Part shown: piece by piece, positions 37,001-52,000 of the stretch
Layout: each line of letters opens with the position of its first letter
Position numbering within the stretch: the stretch's first letter is position 1
Assembly (NCBI GenBank): GCA_963402885.1
Contig: OY727093.1
Location: forward strand, 28,581,409 to 28,645,408
From: Antedon bifida
Lineage: Eukaryota > Echinodermata > Crinoidea > Comatulida > Antedonidae
DNA: 64,000 nt
Reading direction: 5' to 3'
Made by a program: the position numbers and the translations under genes
Notes under the pieces: model-generated
Databases searched by the model: none
What the model was told of the DNA's origin: nothing
The model's input: the letters and a program-made list of their open reading frames with translations, nothing else

Positions 37001-40000
37001 CGCAAAAATGCGTTTTTGCGCGCGCGATACTTAAAAAGCGTAAAAAATATGAATTTTTTTTACAAATCTCATTCTACTCACCATCCTTAGTACATTCACC
37101 AAATTTGAGTCAGTTCCGACTTAAAATAACGCTATACGAGCACGTTAAAAATGACAAAATGCGCACATTTATTTTACAAAAGTTCTGAAAATGGTAAAAA
37201 ATAAGTCTTTTTTAAAATGAAAATAATTCTTCAGAATGCAAGATGACCCCCGATTTTTTTAACTTATTCTGGAAGCCATTGAGTTGTAGATATGAATTCA
37301 TGTACACATTTTACGTACAAAATGTTTTGACGTCATCAAATGGCCACTTGAATTTAAAAATTAGGATTTGTTATCTTTTTGTGTAGATTATCACATTCAA
37401 CAGAGCGCATCTTGGTTATGTGTGCTCGAATTTCACACAACTTTCAGTATGTGCTTGCTTAATTAATTATCTTTATCATGAGTTGACACTACCTTCATTT
37501 TAATGACGTCATCACGCGTAAAAACTTAAATAACGTAGGCCGTGTAATTTCACCTTCGCAGTAAATTTGAATATCTTACAGCTCTTCAGAATTGAAGGTT
37601 ACCTTGATGATTATAATTTATTATGAAAGCTGATAAAATGTAGATATTAATTCATATAAAAATTAAGCCTATCGGATGTTGTGACGTTAACATATGGCCA
37701 GTTGAAGTGAAAAAGTAGTTTTTTCATATTTTTCGTCAAAGTTATACACAATTCAAAGAGCGCGCACAGCGCTTCTACGTGCCAAATTTTTTTCCAAATC
37801 TTATATTTTTTTGCTCAATTAATTATCTTTCGAAATTGTTATCTTAAAGTTTAGTTTGATAACGTCATCATGCCAAAAAATTAGAACATGTGTCCCGTAA
37901 TTTCACCTATGCTACACTGTATATAGATATACAGTATATACTGTACATATTGTATATGGCATATAGGCACAACTCAGCACTATAAGCATATAATAGGATG
38001 GCATACATCAACATTTTCCGATCGTATGTTAACGTACGTGCATGTTTAAAAAAAAATTAATTTCAGTAAAATGATAAAAATGATCACCTATAATTCGTCA
38101 AAGTGACGAATTAAATTCTAGTTTGTATTACAATTGTTTAATTTTTTTGTATAAGGTTTTATTTTAACTGTTTGTATTATATTCATAATCCTAGTTATTT
38201 TTCATTGGTGACCGAATAAATATTATTATTATCATCATGATTAAAAATGTTCATCTGGTTTTGGATATTCATCATTCATGAACTTGTAATTCTTTTCGAA
38301 AAAACAGCATGCTATAGTTTTGCTAATTTTTGGTTCTTTCGAAAAGAATTACAAATTTATGTCAAATCTGTAAAAATGTTCAGTCAAGAAAATAAAATAA
38401 TTTTAAAATAATTTTTAAATGAATGGCAGGTTGTTTTTAATATGTAGGATGATCTAATCTAATTCTTAAATTCCTCGCTTTTCTTTTTGTACTGTAACTA
38501 GGTCATACAAATTTCACATGATGTTTACTTCATAAATTTTACTTTAATCATTTTTCAAAATATTACAGTATAATTGCTTACTTTGGTTATTACTGCCGAG
38601 AAATTACATTTTTAAATGCGGTAGAGAAACTATTTTTTTTAATTGAAGTCTATGAAACATAACACACAATATAATCGCCAATAGATAAATAGTATAAAAA
38701 AACATTTTGCTTAAAAAACCCATCAAAGGTGATGAAAAAAGATACGACTTATTTCTTGTTCACAATAAAATATTCAATTTGTTCAATTCTGTTAAACTTG
38801 ATGAATGCTAATTATTTTTAACATTTTCAAAGTGAGAAAATGTAAATATTCTTCTATTGATGACAACGATTTGCATGTTTTACGTGTGCACACTCATTGC
38901 GAAGCATGTAAGTAAACTAAAAATATAGTCAATATATTAAGCCTTGTCTACACTATCAAACTTTATGTGACAACATGTGATGTGCTCATATATGGACATG
39001 ATGATGTCATACCATTACCATATTTGAGCATATCATTACCATAGTTAAGCATATCATTACCATATTTGAGCATATCACTCCCATATTTGGGCACATCACA
39101 CTTTTTTTGTCAAACTAGTGTAGACAGAGCTTTAGAAACTGTAATCAAATATTAACTGATGATGTGATATGTGGCTGTCGGCGTCACTTTTGACTTTTTT
39201 CAATCAGGTCTGCAGTTTGAAGTTCTTATAATAACATAACTGCAGTGATACACTTGCCTCCGTTAATTAATTTTTGTTACCAATATCCTAAATTGTATTT
39301 TGAGTTCCTGATGTAATTAGGTCAGTGATAATATACTGTATATAATTATAGTTGTCAAATAATTGACGTGGCATGCTTCCTACGCACATGCTTTTTAAAA
39401 ATGAACTTCCAAATACAGCCATGATACGTGTTAAGTAATAAATTAATGCGTTTCAGCTATACGTAGGTGTGAAAAATCTACCTGATCCAAGCACGCGAGC
39501 CCAGACGCCATGTGTTAACCGACAGTTAAATCAAGGAGGATGTTTGGTTTCGAGCACTTACATGGTTCAAGTGTTTAACGGCAAGCTCCTAAGATCCATT
39601 TTCATATTTGAGAATCTAGTTTAATTTGTTTAATGTGGCGTAATAAACCCTTGCAGGCTAAGAGTTCTATTTGAGAACCTAAACAACAGCTTGTCTGTAA
39701 ACCTACTAAAAAATTGATCTCATTTGTACTTTGTTCACATCATACTATAATGCACAGTTTTAAAAACGGTGTGCTCTAAAGGCTTTTACATGGACGAATG
39801 ATGATATAGTACATGCATAGTTCTCAAAAACTTTGTGTTCGAAAGTAACTAGTCTTTGCCTTTACATGGACCTATGGTGCTCTAATGTCACTATGCAGCT
39901 ATAGATTACATTTACTCCATGCAATCTCGGGAAATACTATGCAACTTCACAACCAGAAAGTTGAGATTATCTAGCTGGCTATGTTATGGAAATGTGCAAC

Positions 40001-43000
40001 GTATTAAAACTGAAATAAACTTCATTTTTACAGATTTCGTTGAACGACAACCGGCTGTTCTACTAGGCATGTAATCTACAGTATTTTTAACCGAGAGAAA
40101 AGAACAAAATTATTAATTAAAAGATGCTTTACAAAACAAGATTTTTTAAAACCTTTGTCAATAATTTTACCTTTAAAGTAACAATTGTACTGTAATTTTG
40201 CTTCAATTTAAATTGTAAATTTTAAACACATTATTTTAACACTTCAACTTCATTATCAAATACAGTAATGAAACATTTATCAGGAAGTAAGTCAGGTAAA
40301 AAGTCTCGTAAATCAGTACATTTGGAACAAATTTATTTCCTGTATAATTAACATAAAGAAAATTAAATACATGATTTGTAGTACAGTATATAGAAAATGA
40401 TACTCACAAACTTAACTATCCATTCATTCAAATTCTGAATAATGTACACAAATATGTATAGCTAAGCAATTAAAGCTTTGGTCCACTCCTTGCTGAGCCC
40501 GAATTAAAAATGTTCTGAATTTTATGTCTACCAAATCACTTATTAATATCACCCTAATCTGGAACTAATAAAATACATGATATACTGACAGTCTTTAGTA
40601 GTTTGTTAGTGGTCGTAAAATTCAGACAATATGTATGTTATCATGTTATTAATTAGTTAGTGACCTTAAATGTACATTATAAAGTTGAGACCTGTCAAAT
40701 AGCTAGGCCTGCAAATGGTAGGCATGTGTGGGAATTTGGACCTCCACTATACCTGCTACGAAGCCTTTACATGGACCCATGATGGTAAAGGTCTGGATCC
40801 TGGTGGGTCTAACAAATACCAAGCTACTAAACAGGAAGAATTCATGTACTGTATTCAATCAATTATAATTGACCGAGTGATGTGGTTTATTTTAAGATGT
40901 ATTCATGCATTTTAATTTGACAATATTAAAATAGCTACTGGAATCTTGTTCAGACTGTGGTATAATTTCCTTACTGAATAAATTAATAGTAAGTTAACAG
41001 GAGCGGAATTGTAGCATAGTGCTTCAGTGGTTATTGTTCTACTACCGATCTCAGAGTTCTAATTCTGTCAGGATTTATTCTCATCCACTTTCATTCACCT
41101 GCTTTAAGCTCTGTCTACACTATCAAACTTTATGTGACACAAACATGTGATGTGCCCATATATGGACATGATGATGTCATATCACTACCATATTTGGGCA
41201 TATCACTACCATATTTGGACACATCACACTTTTTTTTGTCAAACTAGTTTGATAGTGTAGAGCTTAAGACTTTTTGTGTTTGTCTTTAGGAAATCGTCTC
41301 CCTCAACAAGGCATGGGAGAACAGTTCTTGATTGTATGGTACACGCAAAAGAAATCAAATTGATATACAGTATCATCCTCTACTGAATATGTAAGCATAC
41401 TCTAAATTCAGAAGAGACACTACTCTATCTTTACATAATACAAAACTTTTAGCAGAAAGACTATTTTCCAACACAATAATCCTTTAAACCCAGAACCAAT
41501 CAGAACACTAAAAATATTACACAACTGTGTCTACGGTTTTGAAATATGATAGACTATTCAATTTCTCTTTATTATTATGCTCTCAGTATGACATCATTTT
41601 CTCACTCGGCTCTGTTTACCCTGTATCCCAACATAAGTAACCAATGATTGTAAAGTCAGGATAGGTATTTCAGTAGTGTAATAAAATGCATTTATTTAAC
41701 TAGATGGTGAGAGGGTGTCTACCTATTCCAGAAATAAGCATAATTTATATAAAGATTACATGGATATGGATATGTCAAAATCAAATTATGAATTGAATTA
41801 GGCCTGCTGTATTATAGGTCTGAAACAAATTATAAAATATTATTAATTTTTCTGTTTCTTCCGTAAAATGGATTATGGAAAATTGAATGACATTGTTTTT
41901 TTTTGCATGAAATTTAAATAAATTACTTTATTTTTTATTCATTATATAAACACCAATAAAAAACAAGTTGAATATAAAAAATATTAATTAGATATGAAAT
42001 TTTCAAGGATAAAGAGATGAAATTCAATAGATAGTAAAAACATGATGAGTATAAGTATAAAACCACATTTGCCATTACACTACTTCAATTATTCCCTTTA
42101 GTAGTATCTTAATACAGTATGTCATTTTAATTAGTTCATTAAGTATCTACTAATTGCTTTCTAACACCAAACTCTGTAGTATGTTAAACACTGCCCTCTA
42201 TTGACAGGGGGCTGATACATTAATTTATACCAAAACAACATTTCCATTCAAATGGTCCCGAGCATACTGAAGTATTTCTGAGATTTTTTTGTCATAATAG
42301 TTTAATTGTCTATGACACACATACAGTACAGTACAGTAGGCTTACATACACAAACATCTTATCTAAGGAACGCAGTGATACTGATGAGGAAAAAAAGTGT
42401 GGTCTATGAGTGCGGCTTACCTGGATTTAAACCAACATTAGCCTATCTATTCGAAGAGAGGAATATATCACGAAAAGAAGAACATTAAAAATATCACACC
42501 TCCGTCGGATAATGGCATAGACTAAAGTAACTACAAAAGGGAGTACCTTCACCAACACTTCTAAACACTGATTATAAGTTTGTATGATGGACACAGGGCT
42601 GCTGTAGCTACTTAAAGTGGTAAAGCTACGAGATACCAGTGTATGGTTCATGGTCTCTTCTTCCTCCTAAAAATAATTGCCATAATTAGCATTGCTTATA
42701 TGCATTTTAATGATGTTCGTATAGAGAACCAAATACTGTAAATAATTAATTGATGTGATAGGAAGATTAATGTAGTATTCTGTCAAAAAGTGGTCAGGTT
42801 GAAACCTGATGAACTGTACTAATGGCCAAGGCCCTGGAGTAGGTCCACAGCTAAAAGGAAATGCACAGAAGAAAGCTTTTAATGTTTGTGTCCTTTCTTA
42901 ATAAGGTTAATGAGGTGAAAATATCTAGATCTGCAAACTAAAATTAATACATAGTTGAGTAGGCCAAGGATGGATCAAACTTGTCCAAAAAAGAAGTGAT

Positions 43001-46000
43001 GAGAATATATTCTCAAAAATAACTTTTCAGATAGACGACAAGGGCTGAAAACAAAAATTTTAAAAAACAGCAGTGTTGTACACAATATAAATGTACCATA
43101 CAAACACTATTGTGTGTATTGATGGTTTACCGCTACCTTACTCCATGCAATGTGCAAAATCCCCCTCCCAAAAAAAACAAATACAAGTTCATTAACTCTT
43201 ATCATGGAGTCACCTATAAATTAATCTACCAGGTAAGTTATAGCTCCATGCTCTTATCCGGGGAATAATTTCGCCAGTGTAGCATAGCAAAAAGCTCTAT
43301 ATAAAACAACCTTATTGCTATACATTTATAAAATTGAAGATACAATGCAAAACTATGTTTCTTGACTAAAAAATCAGTTTTATTAGCAATATCGCTATAA
43401 AACAAAAATTTAAAATGAAATGAACATTAGATCCTCCTTTTTTGGTTTCGGTGCTTAAATCATTATTGTATCAGGGGTTTTCACCTCCCTGATTTTGTAC
43501 AGTATTATCATACTACTGGTGAATTATTTTAACTTTAATATTTTGTACCTACTGTAATTACAAAAGAAAGCACAATTTTGCATTATAATCACTCATGCAA
43601 ACAAAACATCTAATTGAAATTTATGGATTGACCTGGATGCATTGAAATGTCATGGGTTGACCTGGATGCAAATGTCATGGGTTGACAATGACAGTTCATC
43701 TCAGAATTTATAACTTCCACATCATACCCTCAATTTTCATTTATGACCTCATTACAGTTTATGTGGATCATTAAAGCTTGTCATTCAAAATTTTAAACTG
43801 CTTTTAAAAAATTATTATTTATTATTAAAGTATTAACTACCGTATTTTGAAGAGGAAATTACATTACGTATGCTTGTACAATGCAAAATATATGTTAATG
43901 TACAAATTTAAAAAAAGAAATGATAGAAAAATATAAATAAGGACTTTTAGTTGTATGGACTTTTAGTTGTATTGCCTATAGCCTACACAGTGGTGTAGCC
44001 ACAAGAAATAAAGTGTTGCGGTTTTCGCAAGAAAGGGAACGATCTCTGTTTAAGCCACTGGGTTGTCAAAGGCCTCTCTGTGAAAAAGTAGTCCGGCTGA
44101 AACCATGGACCTACAGTATAAATTAGGTCCATGCTGAAACCTTATCAACTGTACTGGTGGCTACGGCCTGCTAAAGAAGAGGTGAGAACATATTTGTTTT
44201 TATTTTTTTATTACCTTCAGTAGATTTTGCAAAATGCAGCTTTTTTAAAGGGAATATATATAAATATTTCTTAGGACTTCTTTTATATCAAATTTGAAAG
44301 GACTTATTCATAGCTAAAATTATCCCATTTTTTTAAAACTAAAACTAAAAAAAATGTTTTAAATGAATATTAAATAAATAAAATTATTCAAATTCAATGC
44401 ACAAATTTGATACTTTTTAACATGGCAGCTCTATAATACGTTCATAAATTATTTAGAAATCACATCACTCTCAAATGGATATCAGAGGTCGCAACGTAAT
44501 GTGTTTCTATCACCTTATCGTTATTATATGATATCTTTGACTTTTATGCTAAAATAAATGGCGAGAAGGGCATTACTGACAGTATTTCCTGGCAATTGTT
44601 TGAGAATCTATTGCCACATTGTTTATAATATTTCATATCAAGGACATAATACAGATATTTCTTGATATTAATATCTTGATATTATATCTTTTTATGGGCT
44701 TTAGATTTCATTAAATAAAAAAAATTTGCAGCTGGAATATTTTATATTACAATCAACTTTTCCAAAACCATCAATATTCTCAAATTTTCTTTTACTATAC
44801 TACGTATTATTAAAGATATAATTATTATCCCCCCCAAAAAATAATTTTTTATTTTTTTTGGGGTAAATATGCCATTTTAATGCCACATAATAGTTATTCA
44901 CTTTGATCTAAAAAAAAAAATGTTTTTCCTGAAAAAAATGTAATTTAAAGCAAAGTATACCTAAATTGTCTGTTAGTGTTAGACAATGGTTTTTGGTTAT
45001 AAATTAAATTAACCATTTCTTTTGTCTTTTTATAAGTGAACTATTTGATTTTTTTTTCTACAGAAGTGAATAACTGCAAAATGGCCTTTTCAAAATCTTT
45101 ATTGTTCATTTTTGAGCGACAATACATCTTTAAATAAAAATGCAGTCTAAAAATAAATTATTATACAATTGCATCTTTTGTTTACTAGCCACGTTTTCGA
45201 TGTTACTATCATTTCGATCTTACTTTAGTTTACATACAAACTGTCGATCTTTTAAATAATAAAAAATTCAATTTAATGCAAAGACAAAAAAATCGATCCA
45301 AAGTGTCTACAGAGATACAAGTAAAAAATCCCGTAAAATATAACACAATACACTTACCAAGGTCACTATGTAAAGAATACTTCAAATATGAATTTCAATG
45401 CTAAAAACACAACACAATACTAAAGTTTGCTTTCATAACAATGAAAATACAATAGGCCACTTGATGATACATCTTAGAACATGGATACCTATAAACAATA
45501 GATCTATGCTCACACATCACTCCTGTGGTATGGTCTCTATTACAGCTGGTTAGAAGACTGAACACATAGGCCCCTAGATCCCATTATCTAACGTCCACAT
45601 TTTACCATCCATTCAGAAATAAGTACTTATTTTATTAAGCAGCATCTCGGTCTCAAACCAGCTAATCATGCACTTCAGGCTAGCTTTTAAAACGAGTCAC
45701 TTTTGATGAGTCTTTGTTCTTAGTTGCAGGTATTGACTGGGGATAAGACAATAGCCAGATCCAGGGAACAATAGCTAGATCCAGGGAACAATAACTACCT
45801 AAACAGTGATGTCAGCTTTTGTTCAGTCAGCAGGCATATTAATCATCAATATGAAATAATAAACAATTTTATAATGATCCCTTTAATATGTAATGGATCA
45901 ACCTGATTATTACCACGGTTCAAACGCATTAAACTATAATAATGGGTTTGTACTTCTAAGAAATGTAATTATAATATCATAAACATAATAACTCATAAGG

Positions 46001-49000
46001 AAAAACATTTTACTATCAATCATAAACCTATTCACTAAATTATTTTTTTTCATTCATTATTTTATTTTTAGTAATAATAGTTATTTAATAATTTATTCAT
46101 ACTGGTTAAACCATGCAACCTCCATGGCTAAATCAACTTCTAATAAATAATAAATTAATAATTACGATATTATTATTATTAGGTTAATTAAAATGATTTA
46201 TTTTTATTTAGACTAAATCTGTGTTAATCTGTGTTAATCTTCTCATAGAGCTCTAATGATCCTCTTCAACGTCCAATTAGAATTTAAAGTACTGTACTAC
46301 AGTAGTAGCAACAGCTTAAATTTTAATTTGAAAGGAAGCTGAAAGATTTCGATCCAAGTCGGCCCTAAACCGTCTCGGCCAAAGTCAAGTCGGCCCCAAG
46401 TCAAGTCGGCCCCAAGTCAAGTCGGCCCCAAGTCAACTCGGCCTCAAGTCAACTCGGCCTCAAGTCAACTCGGCCTCACGTCAACTCGGCCAAAAAATAA
46501 TCGGGTCAACTCGGCCCCGTTAAAGTATGGAATGCAAAAGGTGCAAAGGAAGGGGATTGATAAAATAATATTTCTTTACATTTTATTACCTATGAATAAT
46601 TCTGACTTTTAATGAATATTAATATTTAGACAATAATACTTTTAGCAAAAAAAAAAAAAAAGGATTTCACCAATTTTTCTTTATTTACGTTTAATAAAAT
46701 TTCAAATTGCACAAATTGTTCTGAAATTGCGCATAACAAACAATTGATTAATAAGCTAGCATTCATACTATTATTAATGATTACAATATGAACATTTGGA
46801 TAATAAATAGGAACACATTGTAGGCATACACCCAATATGATGATGCACGTACGTGGGCGCGTATGTTCGTTCGTGCGTCAAAATTCAATAAACATGTCCG
46901 ATATGCGAGGACATATATTAGGTGTAATAAGATTGTTTGGTTGGATTGTTTGGTTGAATCATTGAGTAGAGGTATTAATTAATGTTAACTCTATGGTTGA
47001 ATCACGCGTAGATTTCTTCAGTGTATGCATTTGATTAGGCGACAACATCTGAAACCAATTCGTTGCTGCGCCTCCCTGTGCCTTTGGCAGCTATTTCGAT
47101 ATCTACAACTGCTAGGTGTTTTCGCTGACCGGGGGATTCCCCTTTTTTAAAAACGCAAATCATGGACAAAAACGATATGTACAGTTAAGTACGATTTTTC
47201 TATGGCCAAATATATAGCTACAATAGCTCCATGATGGTCTTCGATTTACTAAAATGTGGTACCTGCACGTGTTTTTGTAAAACGCGGGTACTTCTATTCA
47301 TATCGGCAATGATATCATTTTTTATTTTCTTATTTCTTAATTTTTGTTAAAGAGTGGATAGTAATAATCATAATAATATTAAACACTTTTTGCGTTCCAT
47401 ACTTTATTGTGGCCGAGTTGACCGATTAGTTTTTGGCCAAGTTGACGTGAGGCCGAGTTGACTTGAGGCCGAGTTGACTTGAGGCCGAGTTGACTAGGGG
47501 CCGACTTGACGTGGGGCCGACTTGACTTTGGCCGAGACGGTTTGGGGCCGACTTGACCTGCACCCTGTAGAAAAAAGGAAAGCAAGGGAAAAGCATTTCA
47601 TCCCTTGACCGATATTAATACTTAAGGCCCATTTACACTAGGATGATAACGGTCGAGAATAAATAGATAAATATACATTTTCCATATAAAACAGAATAAA
47701 TCTAACACGTTTTCATCCTAAAACTATAGTATTACCATATATGCTGCCTTTGATGAAAATTATATTTTTACACATCCAATCAAATAACGTCATGATTAGT
47801 AAGAGCAAAAATATTGTGACAATACAATGATTTTACTGTTTTTATTAATCATGACATCATTTGAACAAGGGTTTTAAACAAATATTATTTTTATCAAAGA
47901 CAGCATAAATGATTATCATATAGTTCTAGAATGAAAACCTTTCAAATTTTTTGTTTTATGTAAGAAAAAGCATGCTTATCTACAGTATTTATCGTCGATT
48001 GTTATTGTCCAAGTGTAAATGGGCCTTTAGGCTTTCTACATCTCATTTTTTTAGTCTTAAGATGTTTACTATTTTAATTAAGATGCAAGTGATAAAAATT
48101 ATGTTTATATTAATTTTCATGTCTCCTTGTGTGATAAATTATGTTATAATTGAATTCAGGTGCAAATGATATGCAAATATTAAAATTATGTTTGAGTCTT
48201 CTTGCATTAATAAAGTATAGTAGATGTTTATTATTTTAATTTAGGTAGTAGTGACTTCCTAATTTATCCAATTCAATTGAAATGCACTAGTAAAATATGA
48301 ATACAAAATGTATGTGTCTTTGCTAATTCTAGATTGATCCCTCAAGTTACTAAAAAATCTACATAATCATTCACATCAAGTTGGTAATAATCCCTCAATA
48401 ATATCTTGTCAAATAAATCATCTATGGAAAAGGCTGCAAATCCTAACATTATTAAACATAGCCTACAACCACTGTGATGATGTATTCAATGGCAGCTGTA
48501 GCAAGGAGGATATAATTCAGAAACACTGAGGATATTTATTATAATACATCATGCTGACTCACAGTGCTAGTATTCATCACCTTACAGTTATTATACATTA
48601 GCCCGAGAATACAAACATGGATTTTGATGAAATTGCAATCGTATAATAACAGCGAGAAATAGGGAATATTTTATATTAAAAATAAGAGACAATATTACTG
48701 AGATACTACGCCGAATGTAGTTTATTTAGAATCTCAAGACACAAGTCATTTCTTAAAGAATTATGAAAATAATAACCCTGCCATGAAAGCTGAAAAACAT
48801 GGATTTTGATCAAATTGCAATCATAATAACAGTGAAAAATATGGAATATTTTATATTACAAATCAGAGACAATATTACTGAGATACTAAGGTAACTTTAG
48901 TTTATCTACAATCTACAAGTAATTTCTTGAAGAATTATGAAAATTATAACCCTGCCATGAAAGCTGAATCTGTATTCAAGTCATTGCTATTAAAACATGC

Positions 49001-52000
49001 TTTAGATATGTAGTATTAACTATTATATCTAACATTGTAACAAGCTTGGCAATTCACTGGCTTTTGTATGTGGATGCAATTATGTAATAATTGCAAAGTT
49101 ACTGTAGTAATTACCACATTAAATGTAAACAAATTAATTAGCTAATTCAATTGATAATACATTGTCATACGTTTGTTCCATGGCATGGCACACGAAATGA
49201 TATACCGTATAAATATAATACAATTCCTTCTCAAACTTAATTTTGTACATTTCTAGTTTTTAATCTTTCTCAGTTTACTTTAATTTAATTTATTTTGTTT
49301 TTACAAGGTTTTATATTTGAAGATGTCAACTTTTTCAGTGGTTTGTCATATTTTGTAATTTGTTTTTATGTCTAAATTTTTTTAAATTATTTTTTTTCAC
49401 TGTAAACTTGTTGCACATATGATCTCATTGAGACTGTGCCTCTGATTTAAAAGAGATACAATACAGTGAACTATGGCATGGAAACTATGTATTTAAATAG
49501 AATCTGCTTCAACAGTAATAAACAACAGAAAGGCATGAAACAGCCTCAGGTGGACAAGGTACATTAACAACATATTTAGGAATTAGCCAATAACTCCATC
49601 TTACATATAACGCACCATTTCACAACACCTCCTTCAACCCCTCTTGAGTATCCAATAATCAGAAAGCACACAGGTGCTGTACATAGCACACCTGTGGCCT
49701 ATATATGGGACGTTCCACAACCTCCTTAATCAACAAAGATCCCGCAATTTAAGCAGCAATTTAAGCAGCGTGAATCCAGACTTTAGATTGTGGATTAAGG
49801 TGAAATTCACCAACAAATAAATCAACCAACCAGATCGTTGGTTACATTTTTGATGGATTTCAAAGAATTAGAGAGAATTACCTACAAGTGATAGCCTCCC
49901 TATGATTGACAAGTAGAGTGGTTAAATATTAATGGTTTGCAAATCAGGAAAAATAAACATGAAACATAAATGCAGACTTTCTTTAAAACTTAGAGGAACC
50001 AAAAATAATTAAATGTATACCCTGTAGAAATTAGAATACTCAAATTATGTTTGAAGTAGTAAAGCATAAATGCAAACTTTCTTTAAAACTTAGAGGAACC
50101 AAACAATAATTAAATTTATAGAAATTAGAATATTCAAATAATTATGTTTGATACCAATAATAGTACCTCAAATCATTTGTTCTGTTGGACAAAAAGAGAT
50201 GAAAAGGGATAGATTGAACATACTGTAGTCCTAATATCATAAATTGTAGATTTAACCAAAAAATTCGAAAAAATTAATCTGATTTCAAATGATTTATGTG
50301 TATATTTTTTATCGAAAGCAAAAACATACACATAAATCATTTGAAATCAAATGAATTTTTTCAAATTTTTTTGGTTGAATCTAAATTTTTTCTCCACTCC
50401 AAAAATTTTAAACTTAAAAATTATCTAAAGCTGTGTATACATTACTGTATCAAACTAGTTTGACAAAAAAAAGTGATATGCCCAAATATGATAGTGATAT
50501 AACATCATCATGTCCATATATGGGCACATCACATTTTTTTGTCACATAACGTTTGATAGTGTTGGTAGAGCTTAATGTATGAACTATTTGTTACAGAAGA
50601 TTTTGTGATCCTGTGACATTTGATGAGTGAAGCAGCTTGCCTGCTGGTATGGGGTTGTTGGATATGTGGACACTGCATAAATCACAACAAAGCATACACA
50701 GGTAAGATTAGAAGGATCTATTACAATTTGCCTACACCTCTTCATCTCAATTACACAAGTCCATACAAACGCAATCATCTTCGTCATCACTGACAGATAT
50801 TGCTATGCATCACTGGTTTCATCAGTAATGACATTTACGATGGTTTTCTTTTTATCGCTGTGTTTTTTTTCATCCACCTTTCTACGAATACATGAGCGGA
50901 TGAATAATAGTAATAAGTTTTTTTTAAAAAATAGTTTTAACCCTATTAGCAATATCATTAATCATCTTTGTATACTACTGTACACAAAATGTACAAACAT
51001 TGCACTAATGCAATTAGCCATTGCAACTGATAAGTATTGTAAAGCAAAACAGATCTGAGTAAAATACAGTTCAAAATAACATTAGTACTACAAGAAATTA
51101 TAAATCTTAAAACTCATTACAAAACAAATTAAATAAATGCATGCTTGTATGTTTATAGTAGAATGAGAACATCAAAGGTGAGTCCAGTCCAGGTTGTTGA
51201 ACAAAAAAACAAATATGAATTAACCTATCATGTTTGTTAATAATATTTAATTTTAAGCTAGTACTGTACAGTAGTGAGATTATTGAAGACATTAAAAAAA
51301 ATAATAAATTTGTGTACATAACTGTACTTACTATACAAATTATGTATTTAAAAGACAAGACAACCATCATGTGATAACAGAAAGTGTACAGTAGTTGACA
51401 AATATTACGTACAGTACTGTCAACATATTGTCAAACAAAGCAAACAGCAGAAGCGCTCTTAAACACTATTTTGCTGATAACACTGTTGGTGTGTTGATCA
51501 GAGGCTTAGTGCTACTGTGTGAAGCTTTATTCCGAGGCATTCCTCCCAGCCAGCATTCACTTTTTACAGTAGCTATGTACTTTACTTTATCCATTCTTAT
51601 TTACAGTATGATTCTGCAAGTTTACACAACTGTCAACTACAAACCAAGCCTGAAATCATATTTTCTCCAATTCAACAGTCAATTAAATTCATTGCTATTA
51701 TGCTAAGTATCAATTCCAAAAAACTAACCTGCTACTATTCCTCATGGACTCAGCAATTCAACCGACCAAATAACTAAATGGCAGTACAATCTGGATAATA
51801 AATCTACACGAGTATCGCATAGCACAGCGTGCTAGATGAACAGCAACCGCTCAATAATGACGTGACCAAGACAAATCCTGATCAATAATCGGCTAGTAGA
51901 TGCGGTTCCGAACTGACCTTAACAATATCCAACAGACATGGATACAATATCTACCGCGTAATAACTAACACAGACCGATGTAAATGCGCATGTGGGGCTA

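Noticed and set aside
36982-37188. 68-residue ORF repeated at 60599
   Set aside because: It begins at GTG and lies inside both copies of the Helentron-like element; basic/low-complexity with no family resemblance. Its duplication is explained by the element.
47379-47585. ORF with repeated KPSRPKSSRP peptides
   Set aside because: Direct translation of the 18-bp tandem repeat arm of the 46355 element.
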